The notes under the pieces are model-generated. The model was not told where the DNA came from and ran no database searches. It was given only the letters and a program-made list of their open reading frames with translations. A stretch of 64,000 nucleotides of DNA from Paenibacillus macerans (GTDB taxonomy: Bacteria; Bacillota; Bacilli; Paenibacillales; Paenibacillaceae): the NCBI RefSeq assembly GCF_900454495.1, contig NZ_UGSI01000002.1:434001-498000 (forward strand), read 5' to 3'. Positions 8,131 through 16,687 of the stretch are shown here, piece after piece (the stretch's first letter is position 1; every line of letters starts with the position of its first letter). The translations under genes were made by a program, and so were the position numbers.

Positions 8131-8152
8131 AAAACCTGACTTTTTGAACACG
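8131..8152 (-). repeat. right copy of a 21-22 bp inverted repeat
   Basis: The reverse complement reads CGTGTTCAAAAAGTCAGG followed by TTTT, matching 4975-4996 except for one inserted base. It separates the adaptor gene from the solute-binding protein gene. Confidence 0.7.
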
Positions 8153-8194
8153 GACTTTAAATAAAGATGTGAGGAGAACAAGGAGGTATATCCC

Positions 8195-9529
8195 ATGAAA
8201 AAACGGTTGGCAATGACACTAATTGGAGCTTTAATACTTTCGGTGGCGATGACCGCATGCGGAGCCGGCGGCGGAGGGCCGGAGACGGGCGGGAAGAAAG
8301 AGCAGCCTGCCCAGGAAGGGGGCAAAACCCGGCTGACCTTATCGGTTCAGGAAATGACTCCTTTTTATGAAGCGTTGAAGCGTAAGTTTGAAGCGAAATA
8401 CCCGGACATCGATTTGAACGTTCAGGCTTACAAGCAAGCCGGAGAAGAGAGTGAGCCCGGCGATTTGGACGAGTACCGGAAGTCGATCAATACGGAGTTG
8501 CTCTCGGGGCAAGGAGCAGACGTGTTCGAGCTCGATAACTTGCCGGTGGGCGATTATGTCGGAAAGGGCCTGCTTTTGAACATGGATTCGCTGTTGAGCC
8601 AGGATAAGACTGTGAACACGGACGATGTGCAAATGAATGTGCTGGAGGCGATGAAGGAAAGCGGCGGCCTGTACGCTGTTCCGGCCGGCTTTAGCCTGAG
8701 GGCGTTTATCGGCGACGGCGAGGTGTTGAAAGACGCCGGCATCGAGGAAGGAACCTGGACCTGGCAGGATTTTGCCGATGTTGCGAAGACGTTGACGCAG
8801 GGCAAGGAAGGCATTTATGCAATGGCGGATTACCCGCCGGAGATGCTGACGCAGGAAATGGTGGTCGACAGCTACGGGACGTACGTAGATTCGGCGGCAA
8901 AAAAAGCGAAGTTCGATTCGCCAGAATTCGTGGCGCTGCTGCAGCAAGTGAAAAAGATGTACGATGACGGTATCATGACCGGGAATCCGGCAGAACTTGG
9001 CAAGCAGCTGTTCTATTCCGCCGTCTTGTTCGAACCGGCCGATGTAATCAACGTTACGCATACGTACTTCGACCACCCGCAGCTGTTGCAAAAGCCCCAC
9101 AGCGCGGAGCAATCCGGCACGATGCGGATCATTCCCCTTACCCAGTTTGGCATCCGTGCGAAGACGCCCGTCCAGGAAGAAGCCTGGAAGCTGGTGAGCT
9201 TCCTCCTGTCCGAAGAGGCGCAATCTATGCGAGAGCGCAGCGGATTTTCGCTGCTCAAATCGGTGAACGGGCAAAAGCTGGACGAGATCAAGCAGCAAAT
9301 CGGGGAAGGCACCTACAAACTGCCTGACGGAAAAGCCGTGAAGGCGGAGAATGAGGAATTCACCCGGTTCCAGCAGCTATTGGATAAGGTGGACCAATAT
9401 TCGCAGCTCGACGGGAAGGTGATCGCCATCGTGGGCGAGGAATCGCTGGCGTTCTTTAGCGGGCAAAAATCCGCGGAGGAAGCGGCAAAATTGATTCAAA
9501 ACCGCGCGACGACCTTTTTGAACGAATAA
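8195..9529 (+). CDS. extracellular solute-binding lipoprotein of the ABC importer
   Basis: A 444-residue lipoprotein. A signal peptide ends in the lipobox VAMTAC (Cys about 22), so it would be anchored to the outer face of the membrane. The mature part is a family-1 type binding protein (MTPFYEALKRKFEAKYPDID near the start and EEAWKLVSFLLSEEAQ near 330). The start follows GGAGG with good spacing. The gene is downstream of the permeases and adaptor but outside the inverted repeat. The sequence also recalls the broader thiaminase/sugar-binding fold group, and I cannot name the ligand. Confidence 0.88.
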   Translation: MKKRLAMTLIGALILSVAMTACGAGGGGPETGGKKEQPAQEGGKTRLTLSVQEMTPFYEALKRKFEAKYPDIDLNVQAYKQAGEESEPGDLDEYRKSINTELLSGQGADVFELDNLPVGDYVGKGLLLNMDSLLSQDKTVNTDDVQMNVLEAMKESGGLYAVPAGFSLRAFIGDGEVLKDAGIEEGTWTWQDFADVAKTLTQGKEGIYAMADYPPEMLTQEMVVDSYGTYVDSAAKKAKFDSPEFVALLQQVKKMYDDGIMTGNPAELGKQLFYSAVLFEPADVINVTHTYFDHPQLLQKPHSAEQSGTMRIIPLTQFGIRAKTPVQEEAWKLVSFLLSEEAQSMRERSGFSLLKSVNGQKLDEIKQQIGEGTYKLPDGKAVKAENEEFTRFQQLLDKVDQYSQLDGKVIAIVGEESLAFFSGQKSAEEAAKLIQNRATTFLNE

Positions 9530-9534
9530 AGCAG

Positions 9535-9577
9535 CGGGGATATGGCGGTTCATGAACCGGACCATATCCCCGTTTTC
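9535..9577. terminator. bidirectional terminator between converging genes
   Basis: An 11 bp perfect stem (CGGGGATATGG at 9535-9545 with CCATATCCCCG at 9562-9572) is followed by TTTT on the plus strand. It separates the binding protein gene from the converging S-layer-homology gene. Confidence 0.75.
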
Positions 9578-9607
9578 CGCCTCCACGAAGAAGATCACGT
9601 TCAGGTA

Positions 9608-11551
9608 TTACTTCGGTGCTTCCTCCGGCGTGATCTCCGCCTCCCCCGGGATATCGATAAAGACAGGCTCGGACAGCATCACGGGATTCCGGGCAAAATC
9701 CCAACCGCCGATTGCGACGATGCGGAATCTGCCTGGGCTCTGGAGCTTCAGGTAAGCAGCCGTGCTTGGGTTCAGCTCGATTCTGAATTCATGGCGGCTG
9801 AGCATCGTCACGGTGTAATCTCCGAAGGGATTCAAGTGCTTCGTGTCCTCGTCCGTGAAGTCGCCGCTGGCCGAAAAATCAAGCGTGATGCCGCCAAAGT
9901 CCGGCGAAACCGACAAATCCTCACTGAAGGTTAAGCTAATCGTTCCGTCTTCGTTATACGTGCTGCCGGTTACGGTTGGCGGCGTCTCGTCAAACGTAAT
10001 CCGGAGTTCCTGACTGCCGAGCACGACGCCGTTTTCCCAAAGATTAAAGAACAGGGACGCTTCCGTGTTTTCCGTCGCTTCCTTGACAGGAATCATGATG
10101 ATCCCGTCGTTGGACGGAATAATAGAAACGAGATCGGAGTATGTGCTCAGCGTAACCGTAGCGATCACGGCATGGGTGGACGAATCGGCCACGTTGAAGG
10201 CGCCTTTTTCCGGAGCGTATTTGATGCTTCCGGCCGTTTCACCGCGCTTGACTTGCAAGAAGTCCCTGATATTCCGCTTGTTGTAGGAGTATTCCGCTCT
10301 TTCGGATTCGGATGTATCCCCGGATGAAATCGTAACGGCAGCCTGATCCGGTAAAAGAACGCTGTTCAGATAAAGCGCGGCTCCCTCCGCCAGCTTGATT
10401 TCAAGCGGCAGTTCTTGGGCGGCGGTCAATGACACCGGTGCCGAAGGTGCCGACACATTGCCGGCGGCGTCGACCGCGTAAACCTTATAATCCCCTTCCG
10501 TGAGGCCGGAGGTAGGGATTTCGGCCATGCCGCCGGCTGCGGAAACGGCCGCCCCGCTGGCGGATGCTGCGGAGACCAGGGCATCCAAATCTGCCTTGGT
10601 CAACGGATTTTTGGCGGCCGGGACAAGGTAAACATAGCCGGCTTCGCTGGATTTGACGGCAACGGCTTGTCCGATCTTCACCGGTGAAGCGGATACAACC
10701 GTGACCGTGGGGGCGGTTGTATCCGGCCGGTTTGTACCGCTGCCGCCACCGCTGCTATTGCTGTTTCCGCGGCCGGCAATCAAAGTTCCGCCGCCGCTGT
10801 CCGTCCCGCTTGCCGCAGGAGTTGTTTCAGGCTGCTTCGATGCGTCCGTATCACCTTCGGAAGGCTTCGTGTCCGGAGAAGAATCCTCGCCTTTAAGAGT
10901 GTCCAGCGTTTCGATGAATTTGCTGGTGAGCGAAGCCACCTCTTGTCTTTGCGCGCTGCCGTCAGGTTTAAACGTGCCGTTGGGATAGCCGGAGATGAGG
11001 CCCAATTCAACGGCTGCTGCGACCGCATCTTTGGCGTAACCGGAAATGGAAGCCGCGTCGCTGAATTTCAGGTCCGCCGCTTTACCGGCCGCATCAACCC
11101 CAAGCGCCCGCACCAGAATAACCGCCAAATCCTGCCGCGATAAATTGTTGCCATTGCCGAAAACGCCGTTACCGTAGCCGTTTATCAAACCGGCTTTGAC
11201 CGCGGCTTCCACGGCACTATAGGCATAATTGGCCGCGGGCACGTCCTGGAAGGTGGCCGACGCCGGGGGCGCCGACACATCCAGTCCCAGCGCTTTGGCG
11301 AGGATGATAGCAAAATCCTGGCGCTCAATGGTTCCTGTCGGATCGAATTTCCCGTTGCCCTTGCCGTTCAAAATCCCGGACTCCGCAAGCTTCACGATCG
11401 CATCTTTGGCATAGGAGCCGTCGATGTCCGTGAAAGTGGTTGCCGCATGGGCCGGCAGCGCGCAGGCGCTAAGCAGGGCTGCCGTGGTGATTACCTTGAT
11501 ATAAAGCTTTTTGCTCAAGAAAGCTCTTCCCCTCAACTTGTAATCTTTCAT
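9608..11551 (-). CDS. S-layer-homology (SLH) domain surface protein
   Basis: A 647-residue exported protein. A signal peptide ends near ALPAHA. Three SLH modules follow (about residues 38-215: FTDIDGSYAKDAIVKLAESG, FQDVPAANYAYSAVEAAVKA, and FSDAASISGYAKDAV), which bind pyruvylated wall polymer. A Ser/Gly/Asp-rich linker (about 218-270) leads to Ig-like beta domains, including a bacterial Ig-type repeat (SGLTEGDYKVYAVDAAGN), and a C-terminal domain with a Big-like FDETPPTVTGSTYNEDGTI block. It is probably a cell-surface structural or adhesive protein. An alternative TTG start at 11518 gives a cleaner signal peptide. No enzyme motif is seen. Confidence 0.9.
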   Translation of the reverse strand: MKDYKLRGRAFLSKKLYIKVITTAALLSACALPAHAATTFTDIDGSYAKDAIVKLAESGILNGKGNGKFDPTGTIERQDFAIILAKALGLDVSAPPASATFQDVPAANYAYSAVEAAVKAGLINGYGNGVFGNGNNLSRQDLAVILVRALGVDAAGKAADLKFSDAASISGYAKDAVAAAVELGLISGYPNGTFKPDGSAQRQEVASLTSKFIETLDTLKGEDSSPDTKPSEGDTDASKQPETTPAASGTDSGGGTLIAGRGNSNSSGGGSGTNRPDTTAPTVTVVSASPVKIGQAVAVKSSEAGYVYLVPAAKNPLTKADLDALVSAASASGAAVSAAGGMAEIPTSGLTEGDYKVYAVDAAGNVSAPSAPVSLTAAQELPLEIKLAEGAALYLNSVLLPDQAAVTISSGDTSESERAEYSYNKRNIRDFLQVKRGETAGSIKYAPEKGAFNVADSSTHAVIATVTLSTYSDLVSIIPSNDGIIMIPVKEATENTEASLFFNLWENGVVLGSQELRITFDETPPTVTGSTYNEDGTISLTFSEDLSVSPDFGGITLDFSASGDFTDEDTKHLNPFGDYTVTMLSRHEFRIELNPSTAAYLKLQSPGRFRIVAIGGWDFARNPVMLSEPVFIDIPGEAEITPEEAPK

Positions 11552-11634
11552 TTCCCCTCTGGCTGTCTGAAAGTCTAGTTAAAGTAAATATATAATAGTT
11601 TAAAAAATATGTAATCAAAATTTTGAATATATAA

Positions 11635-11673
11635 AAAGACCCTGCCTCCATGTTTGCTGAGGATAGGGTCTTT
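11635..11673 (-). terminator. terminator at the end of the A+T-rich island
   Basis: AAAGACCCT (11635-11643) pairs with AGGGTCTTT (11665-11673). On the minus strand it runs into TTTTTAT. It lies between the island genes and the S-layer gene. Confidence 0.55.
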
Positions 11674-11917
11674 CTCTGCTCCTTTTATCCTAATAAATCG
11701 TAAAGCTACTATCTAGGAAGACCGATTGTTTATGGGGTTGTAACGGAGAAGGAGGAAATTCTATTTATCCATCAACCACTTTGAAAGGAAGGACTTTTTA
11801 CAGATACGGATAAACTATTTTTTGATGAATTGCACTTGATTTCATTTGTTTGCAGGAATAACCTGTTTTTTTATTTGGTAACTGCTATTTATTCAATATA
11901 ATTGTGAAATTGCTTTA
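11674..11917. other. A+T-rich non-coding stretch
   Basis: No supported gene was found in this stretch between the small membrane protein gene and the terminator. Reading frames on both strands are short, and no ribosome binding site decides a start. Confidence 0.4.
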
Positions 11918-12112
11918 TTAATTTACAATATCCAACCAACCATCTAAAGTCAAAATTTCTGCGTTTTGAGTTATCACATTAATTCTTACTGGAAACTTAC
12001 CATTGTCAGTTTCTATATACATATATTTATAAAAAGAAGGATAAATAAAGATACTAAAAAGTACAATTAAGGCAAAAATAGCTGCTAGTAAATAGATAAT
12101 TCTTTTTTTCAT
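11918..12112 (-). CDS. small membrane protein, 64 aa, unknown
   Basis: A 64-residue product with an N-terminal hydrophobic segment (IIYLLAAIFALIVLFSIFIY) and a short outside domain of about 40 residues (YIETDNGKFPVRINVITQN). The start lies 7 bases after the stop of the lipoprotein gene, with GGAGTAG upstream, so it is the last gene of a three-gene leftward run. The A+T content is far above that of flanking genes. No family is recognised. Confidence 0.6.
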   Translation of the reverse strand: MKKRIIYLLAAIFALIVLFSIFIYPSFYKYMYIETDNGKFPVRINVITQNAEILTLDGWLDIVN

Positions 12113-12118
12113 AGGTAG

Positions 12119-12886
12119 CTACTCCTTCAAGGAATCTAAATTGATTTCGTAACGAAGGATATAATTTTGATTAAAGTACTCAATTTTTTTCAGAAGGACA
12201 CCAGTATCTTGGTCATACCATAGCTCGGTTTTCACTGGAACATTTGTTTCTAGCTTAATGGTATTTTTTTTGTTTTTTCCATTTACATTTATTAACTCTT
12301 GACCATAACTTTCTAGGTATCCTGACGATCCATCTAAATCAGTATAAAAATGGTATTTTTCGTTACTTTGTTTCTCAAGATAAGAAAATAGCACATAATA
12401 AATTGACCCTTCTTGAAGATTAGAGTCTGGAGGCAGAACTAGTTTTCTATCTACGTTGGTATTATCTACTTGTTGTTTAAATTCGGTTATTGTTGATTCG
12501 ACAATTTTGGCGCCATTAATATTGAGTACTTTCTTGATATCTTCATACCTCAAATTATCATCCAGATACTCCCTTTCGGTATAGCTTTGTAAAATCAATT
12601 TTTTAGAAAATTCATATTCTCTAATGTTTTTAATGTTCAATCCAATCCCTGGTAATTTATCTCCATCTAAAAATTTAACTTCTTTTATAATTGTTTTTTT
12701 ATTGGAATCTCTTAAAGAGATTTCTAGTTCCCCAACCTTACTATTTTTTTCAAAAATTTTATATGTCACATAATGAAAAGGAAACTCTTTTTCTTCAAGA
12801 TGAATATTATTTCCTGTTGGCTTACAACTAGTTAACATAAAAGTTATAAAGATAGAAATAACTATAATGATTAATTTTTTTTTCAT
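12119..12886 (-). CDS. lipoprotein of unknown function
   Basis: A 255-residue predicted lipoprotein. A lysine-rich start (MKKK) and a hydrophobic segment end in the lipobox MLTSC (Cys about 21). The rest is beta-rich and polar with no motif I recognise. I place the start at the ATG at 12886 because the longer frame to 12919 adds residues before a clear signal peptide; the ribosome binding site is weak. The gene lies between the exported protein gene and the small membrane protein gene in the A+T-rich island. A hairpin at 12955-12993 separates it from the first gene, so it may have its own promoter. Confidence 0.7.
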   Translation of the reverse strand: MKKKLIIIVISIFITFMLTSCKPTGNNIHLEEKEFPFHYVTYKIFEKNSKVGELEISLRDSNKKTIIKEVKFLDGDKLPGIGLNIKNIREYEFSKKLILQSYTEREYLDDNLRYEDIKKVLNINGAKIVESTITEFKQQVDNTNVDRKLVLPPDSNLQEGSIYYVLFSYLEKQSNEKYHFYTDLDGSSGYLESYGQELINVNGKNKKNTIKLETNVPVKTELWYDQDTGVLLKKIEYFNQNYILRYEINLDSLKE

Positions 12887-12954
12887 TTTCACACAGCCTA
12901 TCATAATTGTGGTTGACATAAAGAAAAGAATTTCAGCGAGGGTATTAAAAAGAA

Positions 12955-12993
12955 TTTGTAAGGCTGACGGGTATAGTTTGTCAGCCTTACAAA
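12955..12993 (-). terminator. strong hairpin, terminator of the 255-aa exported protein gene
   Basis: A 14 bp perfect stem (TTTGTAAGGCTGAC with GTCAGCCTTACAAA) starts 10 bases after the stop of the gene ending at 13003. On the minus strand it is followed by TTCTTTTT. Confidence 0.7.
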
Positions 12994-13002
12994 CTTAATT
13001 GT

Positions 13003-13770
13003 CTATTTAGTATAATGAGTGTGCTGAAAATACCAGATAGGTGTTTCTTGAGGTTGATAAAGCTGTCCCCAAGCTATAGCTCCGCTAAGATAAACAACGT
13101 CTGGATTTTTGATTGCTGTCCCATTCCAGGAAGCTTCAAACTCTAACTGATCTGCGTAGCCCGTTATTGAACCATTTTTCCCTCCAAATTCACCTGCTAG
13201 TTTCCCTAGAGAAAAACCTTTATAGCTTGGGTTTATTTCCCATTTTATAGTGCTGCCACTTGTTGTTTTTGTTGTTCCTTTCGGTGACCAATCTATTACC
13301 TCATATGCAGGTTCTCCAATCCAATGAGACTCTGTAAACCCAACTAAACTATATCCTGATTTTGGTTTCGCATTCGATTGAAACTCAAAAGTAATAATGT
13401 CATCACCTTTAGTTACAGACTTATACATTTTGTAAACTGCATAGGATTCTGCTCCAGTAGTTGTTCCACCTCCAGTAATTGTTTGTATAAGTTTATATTC
13501 AGAGGAGGCATAAGTTTCAGAATTAGTGAAAAAATCTGGATGCTCCGATAATGGAATCAGGCCATATCCTTGTTGTTCAGCAAATTTCTTGTTTAATTCT
13601 GGATCAAGGGACATCTTAATAACAGAGGTTGATTGAGAAGATATCTCAGAAGTCGGTTCCATGTCCCCATTTTGACTCCCCTCTGCAAATACAGTTCCTC
13701 CGTTAGAAAGCAGTAAGGTACAGGATAATAGTAATGGAAAAGTGAGTTTTAAAGATTTTAAAATGCTCAT
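13003..13770 (-). CDS. secreted protein of unknown function
   Basis: A 255-residue protein with a clear signal peptide (MSILKSLKLTFPLLLS, cleavage probably VFA/EG near 30). The mature part is rich in Thr, Ser, Gly and aromatic residues, suggesting beta structure, and ends with an HTHYTK tail. The start has a perfect AAGGAGG seven bases upstream. It opens the A+T-rich island with the lipoprotein and the small membrane protein downstream. I recognise no domain. Composition unlike its neighbours suggests transfer from another source. Confidence 0.7.
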   Translation of the reverse strand: MSILKSLKLTFPLLLSCTLLLSNGGTVFAEGSQNGDMEPTSEISSQSTSVIKMSLDPELNKKFAEQQGYGLIPLSEHPDFFTNSETYASSEYKLIQTITGGGTTTGAESYAVYKMYKSVTKGDDIITFEFQSNAKPKSGYSLVGFTESHWIGEPAYEVIDWSPKGTTKTTSGSTIKWEINPSYKGFSLGKLAGEFGGKNGSITGYADQLEFEASWNGTAIKNPDVVYLSGAIAWGQLYQPQETPIWYFQHTHYTK

Positions 13771-13968
13771 TTTTAAACCTCCTTACTTCTTTGATATAAA
13801 CCGGCCGAATAGTTTTAATATAGCATAATTATATATTTTATTCAATAATTTACCATGGATAAATTATGAATTGGAGTTAATGTTCGGTTTGTATTCAGAT
13901 CCGTTGGTGGTATGCGGCAAGTGAGTACAACCGGATCATCCGTCGTTGCACCGCCAACTGGCTCCAGC

Positions 13969-15372
13969 TTACCGGAAATCCGGCGGAATGCGCCGGGCCA
14001 CTCCGGTCGATATCGCCGCGATCACGATCGCCTTACGGACGAGGGGGACCACCTGGTCGTTGAAAATGCTTGGAATGATGTACTGCTCATTCCGCTCCTC
14101 GTCCGTCACGGACGAGGCGATCGCCTCCGCGGCGGCCAGCTTCATCGCCTCGTTGATCCGTCTGGCGCGGCAGTCGAGCGCGCCGCGGAACAAGCCGGGG
14201 AAAACGAGCACATTGTTGATCTGGTTCGGATAGTCGCTTCGCCCCGTGGCGACCACGGCCGCATGCTTCAGCGCTTCCTCCGGCTTGATCTCCGGCTCCG
14301 GATTGGCCAGCGCGAACACGATCGGCCGCTCGTTCATCGCTCGGATATCGGCGCCGGCGAGCAGGCCGCCGGACGAGACGCCGATGAAGACGTCGGCCCC
14401 GGGCAGGACGTCCTTCAGCGCGCCGGCGCGTGCCTCCACCTGCGGCTGCTCCGCCAGCCACTGCCACATCGGGTGCTCGTATTTGCCACCGAACACGATG
14501 GCACCGGCTCTATCCACCGGAACAAGCCGGGTGACGCCTGCGGCGAGCAGCATTTTGCAGATGGACACGCCGGCCGCACCGACACCGCTTACGACGACCC
14601 GCACCTCGGACATCCGTTTGCCGACCACCTTCAGCGCGTTGATCAGGCCGGCGGTGACGACGACCGCGGTGCCGTGCTGATCGTCGTGAAACACCGGGAT
14701 ATCCAGCTCCTCCGCCAGCCGCCGCTCGATTTCAAAGCAGCGCGGGGAGCTGATATCTTCGAGGTTGATGCCGCCGAAAATCGGAGCGACCGCTTTGACG
14801 GTGCGGATGATTTCCTCCGTGTCGCTCGTATCGAGGCATAGCGGAAAAGCATCCACCCCGGCCAACTGCTTGAACAGCATCGCTTTGCCTTCCATGACCG
14901 GCGCGGCGGCGTACGGGCCGATGCCGCCAAGGCCAAGCACGGCGGTGCCGTCCGTGATCACGGCGACGGTATTGCGCTTGATCGTCAGCGAAAACGCCTT
15001 GGCCGGGCTTTCGTGGATCGCCTTGCACACTTTGGCGACGCCGGGAGTGTACACCTGCGACAAATCGTCGCGGTTGCGGATCGGCAGCGTCGGCTTGATA
15101 GAGATTTTGCCGCCGAGATGCATCAGGAACGTGCGGTCGGACACATTGATCAGCCGGACGCCGGGCAGCCTTCGCAGCGCGCCTACGATGGCGGCCTCAT
15201 CACGGTCGCCCGTGTCCACGGTGATGTCGCGGATCGACGAACCTTTGGCCGAAGAGATAACGTCGATCGACGTTATGTCTCCGCCGGCCTGGCTGACCGC
15301 GGCGGCGACATCGCCGAAGCTGGCGTGCTCGTGATCCAGCTCCAGCCGGATAATGATCAGCGTAGTTGCCAT
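13969..15372 (-). CDS. ACT-domain NAD-type malic enzyme
   Basis: A 467-residue oxidative decarboxylase converting malate to pyruvate and CO2. An N-terminal ACT domain (about 1-80, MATTLIIIRLELDHEH) is followed by the malic enzyme domain: the VYTPGVAKVC tyrosine region, the TDGTAVLGLGGIGPYAA nucleotide and metal part, the lysine of MEGKAML, HDDQHGTAVV, and a Rossmann domain (VVSGVGAAGVSICKMLLAAG). I use the ATG at 15372, which follows GGGGGTGG; it is 3 bases after the stop of the glutamate dehydrogenase gene. A longer frame to 15540 overlaps that gene and is a shadow. In this operon it would turn the TCA-derived malate from proline breakdown into pyruvate. The ACT domain suggests allosteric control by an amino acid. 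Confidence 0.92.
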   Translation of the reverse strand: MATTLIIIRLELDHEHASFGDVAAAVSQAGGDITSIDVISSAKGSSIRDITVDTGDRDEAAIVGALRRLPGVRLINVSDRTFLMHLGGKISIKPTLPIRNRDDLSQVYTPGVAKVCKAIHESPAKAFSLTIKRNTVAVITDGTAVLGLGGIGPYAAAPVMEGKAMLFKQLAGVDAFPLCLDTSDTEEIIRTVKAVAPIFGGINLEDISSPRCFEIERRLAEELDIPVFHDDQHGTAVVVTAGLINALKVVGKRMSEVRVVVSGVGAAGVSICKMLLAAGVTRLVPVDRAGAIVFGGKYEHPMWQWLAEQPQVEARAGALKDVLPGADVFIGVSSGGLLAGADIRAMNERPIVFALANPEPEIKPEEALKHAAVVATGRSDYPNQINNVLVFPGLFRGALDCRARRINEAMKLAAAEAIASSVTDEERNEQYIIPSIFNDQVVPLVRKAIVIAAISTGVARRIPPDFR

Positions 15373-15374
15373 AG

Positions 15375-16637
15375 TTAGATCCACCCCCGCCATTTTACGG
15401 CCTCGGTCATTCTTTTCAGGCCAACGATATAAGCGGCCAGCCGCATATTGACGCCCCGCAGCCTGGAGGTCCGGTACACCGTTTCGAACGCGGCGGTCAG
15501 GATGTCGGCCAGCTTCTTGTTGATTTCCTCCAGCGTCCAATAGTAGCCTTGATTATTTTGCACCCATTCAAAATAGGACACGACCACGCCGCCGGCGCTG
15601 GCCAGCACGTCCGGCACGATCAGGACGCCGCGCTTTGTCAGGATTTCCGTCGCCGCATACGTCGTCGGGCCGTTGGCCGCCTCCACCAGCAGCTTCGCCT
15701 TAATGTCGGGAGCGTTCTCCTCCGTGATTTGATTTTCGATCGCCGCCGGGATCAGGATATCGCAATCCTGCACCAGCAGCTCCCGGTTCGTGATCCGGCC
15801 CGGGAACAGGTGGGATACGGTTCCGAACGAGTCGCGCCGGTCCAGCAGTTCGAGGATATCGAGTCCGTCCGGGTGGTACAAAGCTCCGCGCGCGTCGGCG
15901 ATTCCGACGATCACCGCCCCGGCGTCGTGCAGGAACTTGGCCAGGTAACCGCCGGCGTTGCCGAAGCCTTGGATAATGACGCGCGAGCCTGCGACGGTCA
16001 TGCCGGCTTTTTTGACCGCTTCTTGCAGCACGATCGTCACGCCGAGCGCCGTCGACGACTCCCGGCCCAGCGAGCCGCCCAGCACGACCGGTTTGCCGGT
16101 GATGAAGCCGGGCGAGTCGAACTCGCGGATGCGGCTGTATTCGTCGAGCATCCAGGCCATGACCTGCGAGTTGGTGTAAACATCGGGCGCCGGAATATCC
16201 TTGGTCGGACCGACGATCTGACTGATCGCCCGGACGTACCCCCGGCTGAGCCCCTCCAGCTCGCGCAGGGACATGGTGCGGGGGTCGCAGATGACCCCGC
16301 CTTTTCCGCCGCCGTAAGGCAGGTTCACGATGCCGCATTTGATGCTCATCCACAGCGACAGGGCCTTAACCTCCTCCTCCGTGACGTCGGGATGAAACCG
16401 CACGCCCCCTTTGGTCGGACCGACCGCATCGTTATGCTGTGCGCGGTATCCGGTGAACACTTTGACCGAGCCGTCGTCCATTTTGACGGGAACCCGCACC
16501 GTCAGCGTGCGCAGCGGTTCCTTCAGCAGTTCGTACATCGCCGCGGGCTCGTTCATCGTCTGCAGGGCAGTCCGGATCAACTGCTGCGTACTGGTAAACA
16601 CGTTCCCGCTTTCCGCGTTAATGAGCTTCCCCTTCAT
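15375..16637 (-). CDS. rocG: glutamate dehydrogenase (RocG/GudB-like)
   Basis: A 420-residue hexameric-type glutamate dehydrogenase that deaminates glutamate to 2-oxoglutarate. Recognisable blocks are GPTKGGVRFHPDVT with the substrate lysine, KCGIVNLPYGGGKGGV with the catalytic lysine, DIPAPDV, and a Rossmann domain (QGFGNAGGYLAKFLHDAG). Length and start are usual for Bacillus RocG; AAAGGGGAT precedes the ATG. It is third in the leftward operon after proline dehydrogenase and P5C dehydrogenase and completes the route proline to P5C to glutamate to 2-oxoglutarate. Position indicates a catabolic role. Confidence 0.95.
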   Translation of the reverse strand: MKGKLINAESGNVFTSTQQLIRTALQTMNEPAAMYELLKEPLRTLTVRVPVKMDDGSVKVFTGYRAQHNDAVGPTKGGVRFHPDVTEEEVKALSLWMSIKCGIVNLPYGGGKGGVICDPRTMSLRELEGLSRGYVRAISQIVGPTKDIPAPDVYTNSQVMAWMLDEYSRIREFDSPGFITGKPVVLGGSLGRESSTALGVTIVLQEAVKKAGMTVAGSRVIIQGFGNAGGYLAKFLHDAGAVIVGIADARGALYHPDGLDILELLDRRDSFGTVSHLFPGRITNRELLVQDCDILIPAAIENQITEENAPDIKAKLLVEAANGPTTYAATEILTKRGVLIVPDVLASAGGVVVSYFEWVQNNQGYYWTLEEINKKLADILTAAFETVYRTSRLRGVNMRLAAYIVGLKRMTEAVKWRGWI

Positions 16638-16687
16638 GACGTTTATCCCCTTTTCATGTCCATATTCGCACTATATTCGCACCGGCG

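Noticed and set aside
4000..9300. Many minus-strand frames opposite the kinase and transporter genes
   Set aside because: They are antisense shadows in G+C-rich coding sequence, rich in Arg, His and Gln, with no ribosome binding sites.
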